A stretch of DNA of 17,836 bases from Rhodobacteraceae bacterium UBA1957 (GTDB lineage: Bacteria > Pseudomonadota > Alphaproteobacteria > Rhodobacterales > Rhodobacteraceae), in assembly GCA_002336405.1 (NCBI GenBank), contig DDEJ01000042.1, positions 8,499 through 26,334 of the forward strand, given 5' to 3'. Below are positions 6,021-13,953 of this stretch, one piece after another. Both the position numbers and the translations under genes were made by a program. Under the pieces are notes generated by a model. That model ran no database searches. It saw only the letters and a program-made list of their open reading frames with translations, and was not told the DNA's origin. Each line of letters starts with the position of its first letter. The stretch's first letter is position 1.

Positions 6021-8066
6021 TCACCGTTGACCCTCTCTGAGCCAGCCAGCTGTCATCAAGCCTGCAATCAATAGTAAAACTACCCATGGTGGTAACAGCG
6101 CCAGCTGGGTGATATCTCGGGTTTCAAAGGCTTGGCGGGGCGTGAGGCCAATCCATCCCCGACCTGCCGCTTTGCGCCCTGGGCGCACATCTCTGAGCCC
6201 GGGCAGGGCTGCGGTCATTTGGATGACACCGCCGCCGGTGGATGCAATTAGCGGCTGTAAAAGTTCCGCCGTCGCAATAGTATGTTCAAACTCTCTCGGG
6301 GCGGTGGGGCCAAGTCCGATCACACTTGATTGATCGTCCCCTGTGAGCCGATAAAGACCCAGCTCATCCGTCGGCAAGTCGGCTTCAAACCGGCCCGGTG
6401 TGGTCTGTTTCAAATTTAGCAGGCTCTTGTTGCCACGGGGCGAGATCACGGTAACGGGCGCGATGTTGTCTTTCAAGCTTTGGCGGATGATTTTCAAGCC
6501 TTCGCCATAGGCAAGGGCAGTGAGCGTTTCCTCCTCGAGGTCTGGTTCTTTCATCATCCAATGTGCCAGCCGACGCAGCAATTCACGCTGGGGCCCACCG
6601 CCTTCAAAACCTCTGTGCCAGAGCCAAGCGTGATCGGAAGCCAATAGCGCCACGCGGCCCTCGCCTTGGCGGTCAAGGATCAAAAGTGGCCGTTCATCCG
6701 CGCCGGACATCAGAATGTGCCCTGAGGTTTGGGTGACTTCTATCTGGCGCAGCCACCGGCCCCACTCAGTCTTATCGCTGGACAGATCAGCGGTTACCGG
6801 ATGCTTTTGCCCCACCGCAGTTAACGTGGGGCGAAACGGCTTTGTGACCACGCGGGCTGTCGGTTTGGCGGGAAGGATGGCGCTGAGTGGTGAGCGATAC
6901 AGACTGTTGGCGCTGGCAAAATCTGAACCCGCAGCCACCAGAACAGCGCCGCCGTTTTGTACATAATCCACAACGTTTTCGAGATAAAGTGCGGGTAAGA
7001 TGCCCCTGCGTTTATACCGATCAAAGATAATCAGGTCGAAATCATGGATTTTTTCCATGAACAATTCTCGGGTTGGAAACGGAATAAGTGACAGCTCATC
7101 CACCGGCACGCCGTCTTGTTTGTTAGGTGACCGCAAGATTGTGAAATGCACCAGATCGACGGCACTGTCTGATTTCAAAAGGTTCCGCCAAATTCGACCG
7201 CCTGCGTGGGGTTGGCCAGAAACCAGCAATACCCGCAAGCGATCACGCACGCCATTGATCTGAACCAATGCGCTGTTGTTTCGATCTGTCAACTCACCGG
7301 TGACTTTGGGGGTCTCAAATTGGATGATATTTCTGCCTGCGTGCGGCAGCGTTATCGGCAGGCTCAGGTCTTGGTCAAGCGGCACTTGATAGCTTTGCGA
7401 GGGACCGCCATCCACTGAAATGATCAGTGGGACAATCGCCGAGGTTGCTGGGGCAGCGCCGCTGTCTTCGACCCTCAGCGTCAGGGTGATTTCCTCGTCC
7501 AGAATTGCAAAGGCGGGAGCATTTTTTACAATCACCCTGCGGTCCCAGTCAGTTGGTCTGCCGCTGAGTAATAGATGCAGTGGCGCTGGCAAATCTGGCG
7601 CCAATTCAAGGTCATGCAGATGACCGTCCGATAATACAATAATCCCGGCAATGCGTTCGTTAGGCAATTTGGACAGCTGTTCGGACAGGGCGGTCATCAG
7701 CAGACTGCCGGTGTCATCTGGGCCGTCTTTCACCTCAATCTGGTGGACTTGGGTGTTGGGGCGGGCCGCCAGAGCAGCCTCAATCTGGGTCACGCGATTT
7801 TGCGTTAGGGTCGCGCGATCTGCCAGCGACTGGCTCGCGCTTTGATCGACCAAAACCACTACAATATCTTTAAGTGGGGTGCGGTCTTCGCTTTGGTACA
7901 TTGGCTGTAGCAATGCGCCGACCACCAGCAGCGCCCCAGACCCGCGCAGTGCCCATCCACTGAGACCACGCCAGAGTGCGATACCGGTGAGCACGACCAC
8001 AACCAGAGCGGCCAATCCAATAACCGGCAATGGCAACGACGGCGAAAAGACGATGCTTTCGGTCAT
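6021..8066 (-). CDS. Membrane-anchored VWA/glutamine-amidotransferase-like protein of the MoxR operon
   Basis: The 681-aa product is a large membrane protein with two N-terminal hydrophobic helices (about 14-34 and 42-55), an extracytoplasmic VWA-like domain, and a C-terminal helix (LPPWVVLLLIAGLM) close to the end. The MIDAS-type motif DQSAS sits at 74-78, and SDGH further along fits a VWA fold. A central region reading FDLIIFDRYKRRG and GGAVLVAAGSDF resembles the class I glutamine-amidotransferase-like domain found in such proteins, with no obvious catalytic Cys-His pair. It is the last gene of the operon; its ATG overlaps the previous stop as ATGA. Such proteins are thought to act with MoxR ATPases in metal-dependent assembly or quality control at the membrane. 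The specific client is unknown. Confidence 0.85.
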   Translation of the reverse strand: MTESIVFSPSLPLPVIGLAALVVVVLTGIALWRGLSGWALRGSGALLVVGALLQPMYQSEDRTPLKDIVVVLVDQSASQSLADRATLTQNRVTQIEAALAARPNTQVHQIEVKDGPDDTGSLLMTALSEQLSKLPNERIAGIIVLSDGHLHDLELAPDLPAPLHLLLSGRPTDWDRRVIVKNAPAFAILDEEITLTLRVEDSGAAPATSAIVPLIISVDGGPSQSYQVPLDQDLSLPITLPHAGRNIIQFETPKVTGELTDRNNSALVQINGVRDRLRVLLVSGQPHAGGRIWRNLLKSDSAVDLVHFTILRSPNKQDGVPVDELSLIPFPTRELFMEKIHDFDLIIFDRYKRRGILPALYLENVVDYVQNGGAVLVAAGSDFASANSLYRSPLSAILPAKPTARVVTKPFRPTLTAVGQKHPVTADLSSDKTEWGRWLRQIEVTQTSGHILMSGADERPLLILDRQGEGRVALLASDHAWLWHRGFEGGGPQRELLRRLAHWMMKEPDLEEETLTALAYGEGLKIIRQSLKDNIAPVTVISPRGNKSLLNLKQTTPGRFEADLPTDELGLYRLTGDDQSSVIGLGPTAPREFEHTIATAELLQPLIASTGGGVIQMTAALPGLRDVRPGRKAAGRGWIGLTPRQAFETRDITQLALLPPWVVLLLIAGLMTAGWLREGQR

Positions 8067-10852
8067 TGTCCCAACCTATCTAGTAGGGCCGGCACATGCA
8101 CTTGGTCGGATTTATAATTACCGGTCAAGACATGCATCACCAGATTGATGCCAAATCGATAGGCCAGCTCGCGTTGACGGCTATCGCTTGCATTGCGTCC
8201 AATTGGGAACATCTGTTTGCCCTGTGCATCCACTGCCCATGCGGCCGCCCAGTCATTGCCGCCGATAATCACTGGGCTGACGCCGTCGTTGAGATTGCGA
8301 AACGGCATGCCTGCGGCTTTCTCGACTGCCTGGGGGGCGGCCTCTACCCAAATGTCCCGCTGAGTGTACCGGCCGGGAAAATCCTGTAACAGATAAAAGG
8401 CCCGGGTCAGGACATGGTCTTGTGGCATCGGCTCAAGCGCGGGTATGTCAATACCATAGGTAATTTTTTGCAGTCTAAGACTATTAGGGCTGCTGGTACC
8501 AAACCCTGCTATATCGCCGTCGCGGGTGTCAAACACGATCATTCCACCAGACTTTAGAAAGGCGTTCAATTTGCGGTAAGCCTTTGAGGAGGGCGTCGGT
8601 TGATCTGCTGTTATTGGCCAATACAGCAGCGGATAAAACATCAACATGTCACGTTCAAGATCCAGACCAACGGGTGCGGCCGGTTCCACGGATGTACGGG
8701 CAAACAGCGTTTGTGACAGCCCATCGAGACCAGCCTTGGAGATCGCGTCAACCTTGCTATTGCCGGTCACCACATATGCCAGCGTCAGCTCAGAACTGGC
8801 CTGCCATGCCTTTTCGGACACCGCAGCGCCTGCGTTTCCGTTCGTCGCCGGTGTGCGAGCCTCCGCGCCATCGTCCTGCGCGCAGGCGGGTCCGGTACTT
8901 GAAAGAGTTGCCAAAAGACAGAGCACGGCTACGGTTGATACCAACCTTCCGCTCAGTGATAAAGTGGCCAAAACATCGACAAGCAGGATCAGCAGGGCCA
9001 GTATCAGGCACCAGCCGCCAAGGGGTGTTTCTAATCGGTCGCTGAGGCCGCGCAGATTGGTGCCATTGGGCCAGATAGCGGGCAGAAGGCGGCTGTCTGG
9101 TCCAATCACATTGCGCGCGACTTGTTCTTTGGCATGGGTATAAAGGCCGGGCCGTATCTCTGCGGAGAGCGGGGCGTCGAACAATTTTTCGGCAGCGATG
9201 CCGGCGAGGCGCGTGGCGGGCTCAAGCTGGCCCTGTGCGCTCAGCATCTGGCTGGGCTGCCATATTGTGCCCTGCAGACTTTTCATATCGGGCTCGCTGC
9301 CAGCCACGGATTGCGACAGCCGCTCCAGCATTTGCACGAACAAACCCGACAGTGGCAGACTGGACCATTCGGCATTAGCGGTGACATGAAACAGAACGAT
9401 CTGGCCTTTGCCTGATTGTTTGCGGGTGACCAATGGCGTGCCGTCGGCAAGCATTGCGATCACGCGCTGTGACAAAGACGGGTCGGGTTGTGCCAAGACC
9501 TGAGCCGAGACGCGCACATCGTTGGGAATCTCAAGTCCGAAAAAAGGCGAGTTTGGTGCAAATGCCGCCAAAGACTTTGGTGCTCCCCAACTCATCGCGC
9601 CACCCACGGTTCGGCCACCGGCGCGCAGCCGTACCGGCATCAGTGGATGCTCTGTGGTGCGGCTGAGATCACTGGTTGCCAGCCGTGGTCCGGCAAAGCG
9701 CAGCAAAAGACCGCCCTCGGCCACCCATTGGCCGAGGGCGGTCTCTTCAGTTGTTGAGAGCTTTGCAATATCGGCTAGCACGACTAAGTCTGGGTTGGCC
9801 GGCAGCAACGTTGTCAGGTCACCCGACAGCAATTCTGCGCTTGGGGCATAGGCTTTGGCGATAAAATGCAGGGGCGAAAGCAGCTCCAAGCCCTCGCGGT
9901 CAGCCCCTTCCGATATCAATGCCACCTCGCGGCGTAACAGGCTGTTGCCAGTCAAGCTGACCCCTGCGGCCGAGGTCTGTCCGACGATGTCAAACCGGCT
10001 GACCCGCTCGCGCAATTCTGCGGGCAGGCTGAATTGAACCGGAATGCGCGTTGCGCTTTCTGTGAACGCGGTGGTGATTGTACTGATAATCTGTGATCGC
10101 CCGTTTGGATCAGTGCCATGGGCCCTGATGGTCACGCTTTGATCCACTGTGTTGGGCAGGCGTATCGCATGGAGCGTTATAATCCCGTCGCTCAACTTGG
10201 CTGGCTCCAGCGCGAATAGTGTTTGTTCGGTTTCTATGACCTCGACGTCCCCCCGGTTTTGTAGCGCGGATAAAAGAGCGGCGCGGCCGGTTTGGGCCAG
10301 CCCATCCGACAGCCACAAGCTATCAAAGGGCTGATCGTTCAACCCCTGCAGGGCGGTCTGCATCTTTGAGGCGTCTGGCACCCAGGGGGTTGGGGCGAGA
10401 CCGGGCAGACGTTCTTGCCAGCTCTGGGCGCTTTGAAACACCGGCGTGGACGGGGTTGTGAGACGAACTATCGCCACGGGCCGACCGTCACGGGCGGCTT
10501 GGTTGAGGACCCGATCAAGCAGGAATTGATGGGCTTGCCAGTCGCGGGCGGCAGCCCAGCCGCCATCCAGCAAGATCAGCAGATCGCTGCGCTTGATCGT
10601 AGTGCTTTGAGGGTTGAGCAGAGGGCCTGCCAGACCGAGGATGATCAGCCCGAGTGCAAGCATGCGGATCAACAGCAACCACCAAGGGGTGCGATCGCTG
10701 ATCTGGGTTTTGTCGCGCAGACCCAGCAATAGAATCACTCCAGGAAAAAAACGCCGGATTGGGGTGGGTGGAACTGCGCGCAACAGCAGCCAAAGCACAG
10801 GAAGGCCCAACAAGGCAGACAGCAGCCAAGGGGTCAGAAACGTGAGGCTCAT
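8063..10852 (-). CDS. BatA-type N-terminal / DUF4159 C-terminal membrane protein
   Basis: This 929-aa protein begins with the BatA/aerotolerance-type N-terminal module (MSLTFLTPWLLSALLGLPVL), with helices near 7-25 and 60-77. A VWA-like segment follows (DLLILLDGGWAAARDW) in which the metal-binding DxSxS motif is not intact. After an amidotransferase-like middle, a further hydrophobic pair (CLILALLILLVDVLATLSL and the next helix) leads into a Cys-Ala-Gln-rich boundary. The C-terminal DUF4159 domain spans roughly 689-929 (LTLAYVVTGN through MIVFDTRDGD). I start it at the ATG complementary to 10850-10852 and not 35 codons earlier, because this gives a 4-nt ATGA overlap with the DUF58 gene and the standard BatA N-terminus. 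It probably presents its VWA-like domains in the periplasm as part of the MoxR system. Confidence 0.9.
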   Translation of the reverse strand: MSLTFLTPWLLSALLGLPVLWLLLRAVPPTPIRRFFPGVILLLGLRDKTQISDRTPWWLLLIRMLALGLIILGLAGPLLNPQSTTIKRSDLLILLDGGWAAARDWQAHQFLLDRVLNQAARDGRPVAIVRLTTPSTPVFQSAQSWQERLPGLAPTPWVPDASKMQTALQGLNDQPFDSLWLSDGLAQTGRAALLSALQNRGDVEVIETEQTLFALEPAKLSDGIITLHAIRLPNTVDQSVTIRAHGTDPNGRSQIISTITTAFTESATRIPVQFSLPAELRERVSRFDIVGQTSAAGVSLTGNSLLRREVALISEGADREGLELLSPLHFIAKAYAPSAELLSGDLTTLLPANPDLVVLADIAKLSTTEETALGQWVAEGGLLLRFAGPRLATSDLSRTTEHPLMPVRLRAGGRTVGGAMSWGAPKSLAAFAPNSPFFGLEIPNDVRVSAQVLAQPDPSLSQRVIAMLADGTPLVTRKQSGKGQIVLFHVTANAEWSSLPLSGLFVQMLERLSQSVAGSEPDMKSLQGTIWQPSQMLSAQGQLEPATRLAGIAAEKLFDAPLSAEIRPGLYTHAKEQVARNVIGPDSRLLPAIWPNGTNLRGLSDRLETPLGGWCLILALLILLVDVLATLSLSGRLVSTVAVLCLLATLSSTGPACAQDDGAEARTPATNGNAGAAVSEKAWQASSELTLAYVVTGNSKVDAISKAGLDGLSQTLFARTSVEPAAPVGLDLERDMLMFYPLLYWPITADQPTPSSKAYRKLNAFLKSGGMIVFDTRDGDIAGFGTSSPNSLRLQKITYGIDIPALEPMPQDHVLTRAFYLLQDFPGRYTQRDIWVEAAPQAVEKAAGMPFRNLNDGVSPVIIGGNDWAAAWAVDAQGKQMFPIGRNASDSRQRELAYRFGINLVMHVLTGNYKSDQVHVPALLDRLGQ

Positions 10853-11733
10853 GACCGTTGCGTCCCGTCTCCCAAGGCGTGATACAGCCACAGGAGTGCA
10901 GATTGCGCCGCGCGGTCTGTCATATGGCGATGATATTGCCAACCGGTCCGCTGGCAAAGATCACGCAGGGCTGAACAACGGGTTTCGATACGCTCCACAT
11001 AATCGGCCTTCAGATCGCTGGCTTTCAGGCTCTCGTGGCGCAACTTGCCACCCAAGCTTTCAAAGATGGTGCGGCCGCTAAATGGAAATTGCAGCTCGAT
11101 CGGGTCGAGCACCTGCAGTAAAACACCCGTTGCGTTGCGGTCGGTGGCGCGCCCGACTGCAGTCGTTACCGGCTCTATCGGGGCCATGAAATCCGAGATG
11201 AACACCACGCGGGCGTTTGGCTTGAGGGCACCGATCGCTGGGGCGGCATAGTCTTGGATATCATCCACCTCAAGCCGGTCGCTCAGATGCTGAACCTGTT
11301 GGGCCCCGCGGCGCGGCGCGAGGGTGCCATCGCTCAACCCGACCCGTTCGCCTTTGCGCAAGAGTAAAATTGACAGCGCCAGCGCGATTACGCGCGTGCG
11401 ATCCGACTTTGTTGTGCGCCCTGCATGGCCTGTGAACCGCATAGAGGCACTCTGATCCACCCATAATTGAGCGGTCTGTGCATTTTTTAATTCATGTTGG
11501 CGTACAAAATGATCATCGCCTCTGGCTGATTGACGCCAGTCGATCATCCGATGACTTTCGCCGTCATACAGCGGCCGGTATTGCCAAAAATCATCGCCAG
11601 ATCCGGGGCGCCGCCTGCCGTGCTCGCCCAGCAGCACTCCGTTGGCAAGATGCTGCGAGCGTAAAAGCAAGCCCGGCAAATGCGCGGCATCGCATTCGGC
11701 TATGTTGCGGATGTCATGGGCGCTTATGCTCAC
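10849..11733 (-). CDS. DUF58 (VWA-like) protein of the MoxR operon
   Basis: This 294-aa soluble protein carries the DUF58 signature: GSGDDFWQYRPL (45-56), IDWRQSARGD (64-73) and a VWA MIDAS motif DQSASM at 93-98. DUF58 proteins are nearly always encoded next to MoxR AAA+ ATPases and are thought to serve as their adaptor or substrate-recognition partner. The start is a GTG complementary to 11731-11733, overlapping the MoxR stop as GTGA. Its own stop overlaps the next ATG as ATGA. No transmembrane helix is seen, so it probably works in the cytoplasm between MoxR and the two membrane proteins downstream. Confidence 0.92.
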   Translation of the reverse strand: MSISAHDIRNIAECDAAHLPGLLLRSQHLANGVLLGEHGRRRPGSGDDFWQYRPLYDGESHRMIDWRQSARGDDHFVRQHELKNAQTAQLWVDQSASMRFTGHAGRTTKSDRTRVIALALSILLLRKGERVGLSDGTLAPRRGAQQVQHLSDRLEVDDIQDYAAPAIGALKPNARVVFISDFMAPIEPVTTAVGRATDRNATGVLLQVLDPIELQFPFSGRTIFESLGGKLRHESLKASDLKADYVERIETRCSALRDLCQRTGWQYHRHMTDRAAQSALLWLYHALGDGTQRS

Positions 11734-12737
11734 GCTGCCGCCTCGTGGCCAATTATTTTTTGACAGGTTTGGTCGATGAGGTCCGTCAGGTTCTCGCCAC
11801 GCGCACGGGCCGCGAACCCGAGCGACATACGGTGGGCAAGAACCGGCTGTGCCATCGCCACCGCATCCTCAATCGAGGGCGCCAGTCGGCCTGCCAGCAA
11901 GGCGCGAGCTCGACTAGTCATAACAAGGGCTTGTGCTGCCCTTGGCCCGGGCCCCCAGACAACATTGTCGCGGATATCATCGTTGGCCTCGGCCTCATCT
12001 GGGCGCAGGGCGCGGACCAGATCGAGGATAAACTCTACCACGCTTTCGCCCACGGGAATGCGCCGCAGCAAATCTTGGGCCGCGATTAAAGTTGTGGGGG
12101 TAAACACAGCATGGGCGCTGTCTTGTTCAAGGCCGGTTGTGGCAAGCAAGATCCCACGCTCGGTTGCCCGGTCGGGATAGGGCATGTTGATCTGAACCAA
12201 GAACCGGTCGAGCTGTGCCTCGGGCAGGGGATAAGTGCCTTCCTGCTCGATCGGATTCTGTGTGGCCAGTACGTGAAACGGAGCTGCAAGCGGGCGATCT
12301 TGTCCGGCTGTGGTTACTTTATATTCCTGCATGGCTTGTAAAAGTGCTGATTGTGTTCGTGGGCTGGCACGGTTGATCTCATCGGCCATCAGCAATTGAG
12401 TGAAAATGGGCCCGGGCAAAAACCGGAACCCGCGCCGGCCGTCCTTATCGTGATCCAATACTTCCGAGCCGAGGATATCGGCGGGCATCAAATCGGGGGT
12501 GAATTGCACCCGTTTTCCGTCCAACCCCATCACCACTGCCAAGGTTTCCACCAATTTGGTCTTACCCAGTCCAGGCAGACCTACAAGAAGCGCGTGCCCG
12601 CCACACAGTAAAGTTGACAGCGCGAGTTCAACGCTTTCTTCCTGACCGATGAACTGGCGGGTGATCGAGGCCTTGGCCTGAGCTAGTTTTTCGCCCAATA
12701 GGTCGATTTCTGCCAGTAAATTTGCGTGATCGGTCAT
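11730..12737 (-). CDS. moxR: MoxR-family AAA+ ATPase
   Basis: This 335-aa cytosolic chaperone-type ATPase has Walker A GLPGLGKT (53-60), Walker B LLMADE (115-120), the family block FTPDLMPADILG (79-90) and the sensor region ATQNPIEQEGTYPLPEAQLDRF. Length and motifs are standard for MoxR, which remodels or activates partner proteins together with VWA proteins. It is the first gene of the four-gene operon. Its ATG, complementary to 12735-12737, is preceded by AAGGAA about 5-10 nt upstream. The promoter must lie in the 67-bp divergent gap shared with the DUF1285 gene, where a palindrome is found. The client protein is unknown. Confidence 0.96.
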   Translation of the reverse strand: MTDHANLLAEIDLLGEKLAQAKASITRQFIGQEESVELALSTLLCGGHALLVGLPGLGKTKLVETLAVVMGLDGKRVQFTPDLMPADILGSEVLDHDKDGRRGFRFLPGPIFTQLLMADEINRASPRTQSALLQAMQEYKVTTAGQDRPLAAPFHVLATQNPIEQEGTYPLPEAQLDRFLVQINMPYPDRATERGILLATTGLEQDSAHAVFTPTTLIAAQDLLRRIPVGESVVEFILDLVRALRPDEAEANDDIRDNVVWGPGPRAAQALVMTSRARALLAGRLAPSIEDAVAMAQPVLAHRMSLGFAARARGENLTDLIDQTCQKIIGHEAAA

Positions 12738-12761
12738 GACATTTCCTTCTTGCGACGTATG

Positions 12762-12790
12762 TTCTCTTGTAAGAGACTATTGCGTATATT
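12762..12790. promoter_or_regulatory. Divergent promoter region with palindrome
   Basis: The 67-bp gap between the moxR and DUF1285 starts contains a perfect palindrome with 6-bp arms and a 2-nt centre, TCTCTT-GT-AAGAGA at 12763-12776. On the plus strand a -35-like TTCTCT (12762-12767) and a -10-like TATATT (12785-12790) are 17 nt apart, so the palindrome overlaps the -35. It could be an operator acting on one or both promoters. The -35 is weak, and no matching pair is clear for the moxR direction. Confidence 0.4.
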
Positions 12791-12804
12791 GGAAATGGCA
12801 AAAA

Positions 12805-13395
12805 ATGAGTGGACAAAAGATTGTGACCCCCTCGGCAGAGGGATTAGCGGCCGCGGCGCGCGCAGCGACGGGTAAAGCCATGCCACCGGTGCATTTATGG
12901 TCACCGCCGTTTTGTGGAGATCTCGATATGCGGATTGCCCGTGATGGGACCTGGTTCTATCAAGGCACCCCGATTGGCCGGTTTGAATTGGTGAAACTGT
13001 TTTCAGGCATTCTGCGCAAAGACGGGGATAAATATTTTCTGGTCACCCCAGTCGAAAAAGTGGGGATTATCGTCGATGATGCCCCTTTTGTGGCCGTGGA
13101 CTGTGAGGCATCGGGTGAAGGGTCTGACCAGACGCTGATATTTGAAACGCAGGTTGGTGATCTTGCCCTGGCCGGGCCTGATAACTCGATACGTGTTCTG
13201 CGCGATCCTGAGACTGGAGAGCCGTCGCCCTATGTGCACATCCGTGCCGGTCTAGAGGCGCTGATTGATCGCAAAACTTTTTACCGCTTGGTCGAGCGGG
13301 GCGCCCATCATACCCATGGGGGCCAAAACTGGTTTGGTCTGTGGTCAGCGGGTGTCTTTTTCCCGGTGATTCCCTCTGGTGAATTGGAGGGGTAA
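12805..13395 (+). CDS. DUF1285 domain-containing protein
   Basis: This 196-aa soluble protein is of the DUF1285 family, whose function is unknown to me. Characteristic blocks are PPVHLWSPPFCGDLDMRI near the N-terminus, DGTWFYQGTPIGR, and the central VTPVEKVGIIVDDAPFVAV. I choose the ATG at 12805 over a longer frame because the first 23 extra codons (cysteine-rich, overlapping the moxR start) do not look conserved. A weak GGAAA lies 10-14 nt upstream. It is transcribed divergently from moxR and converges on the pseudouridine synthase gene with no bases between the two stop codons. This arrangement with MoxR is, as I recall, common in Rhodobacteraceae and suggests a linked but unknown role. Confidence 0.9.
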   Translation: MSGQKIVTPSAEGLAAAARAATGKAMPPVHLWSPPFCGDLDMRIARDGTWFYQGTPIGRFELVKLFSGILRKDGDKYFLVTPVEKVGIIVDDAPFVAVDCEASGEGSDQTLIFETQVGDLALAGPDNSIRVLRDPETGEPSPYVHIRAGLEALIDRKTFYRLVERGAHHTHGGQNWFGLWSAGVFFPVIPSGELEG

Positions 13396-13404
13396 TCACC
13401 CCTC
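13387..13404. terminator. Hairpin across two abutting stop codons
   Basis: GAGGGG (13387-13392) and CCCCTC (13399-13404) form a 6-bp GC-rich stem whose 6-nt loop is exactly the two back-to-back stop codons, TAA of the DUF1285 gene and TCA (TGA on the minus strand) of the pseudouridine synthase gene. A symmetrical stem here could slow transcription from both sides. Neither side has a T-run, so this is not a textbook intrinsic terminator. Confidence 0.35.
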
Positions 13405-13944
13405 ACGCCAAGCTCCATTGGCCAGATCGCCTAAGGCCCACGACCCCACCCGGTGGCGGATCAGTCGCAGTGTGGGCGTGCCTATGGCAGCGGTCATCCG
13501 CCGCACCTGACGGTTTCGCCCTTCGGAAATTGTAATATCAAGCCAGCTGTCGGGCACAGTTTTTCGAAACCGCACCGCGGGATTGCGGGGCCAAAGCCCA
13601 GACGGCGGATCAATGCGGGTGACCACTGCGGGGCGGGTTAACCCGTCTTTGAGCCGCACCCCGTGGCGCAATTGGGCAAGCATGCTCTCGTCTGGTACGC
13701 CTTCCACCTGTACCCAATAGCTTTTGGAGGTGTTGTATTTTGGGTCGCTGATTTTGGCTTGTAACGCGCCGTTGTCGGTCAGCACCAGCAGACCCTCGCT
13801 GTCTTTATCCAGGCGGCCGGCGGCATAGACATTGGCCACGTTAATAAAATCCGACAGCGTTTTACGGCTTGAGGCGTGGCTACTTTTGTCGGTAAATTGC
13901 GACAAGACGTTAAAGGGTTTATTGAACAAGATCAGCTTTGTCAC
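13396..13944 (-). CDS. rluE: RluE/RsuA-type rRNA pseudouridine synthase
   Basis: This 182-aa enzyme isomerises a uridine to pseudouridine in ribosomal RNA; the RluE branch acts on 23S rRNA. The catalytic aspartate is D46 in [14 protein letters not shown] (43-56), and the C-terminal motif [12 protein letters not shown] is typical of the RsuA/RluB/RluE/RluF group. No N-terminal S4 RNA-binding domain is present; the protein begins directly with [13 protein letters not shown], which fits RluE. The start is GTG (complement of 13942-13944), only 9 nt after the polA stop and without a strong ribosome-binding site, so translation is probably coupled to polA. Assignment to the family is firm; the exact target uridine is inferred. 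Confidence 0.88.
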   Translation of the reverse strand: MTKLILFNKPFNVLSQFTDKSSHASSRKTLSDFINVANVYAAGRLDKDSEGLLVLTDNGALQAKISDPKYNTSKSYWVQVEGVPDESMLAQLRHGVRLKDGLTRPAVVTRIDPPSGLWPRNPAVRFRKTVPDSWLDITISEGRNRQVRRMTAAIGTPTLRLIRHRVGSWALGDLANGAWREG

Positions 13945-13953
13945 GGCACGGCT

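Noticed and set aside
8646-9143. Long plus-strand ORFs opposite the DUF4159 gene
   Set aside because: They are antisense frames of a clearly coding minus-strand gene with no recognisable products.
12736-12804. Longer start for the DUF1285 gene overlapping the moxR start
   Set aside because: The added residues are not family-like and would place translation across the divergent promoter; the ATG at 12805 is a better start.
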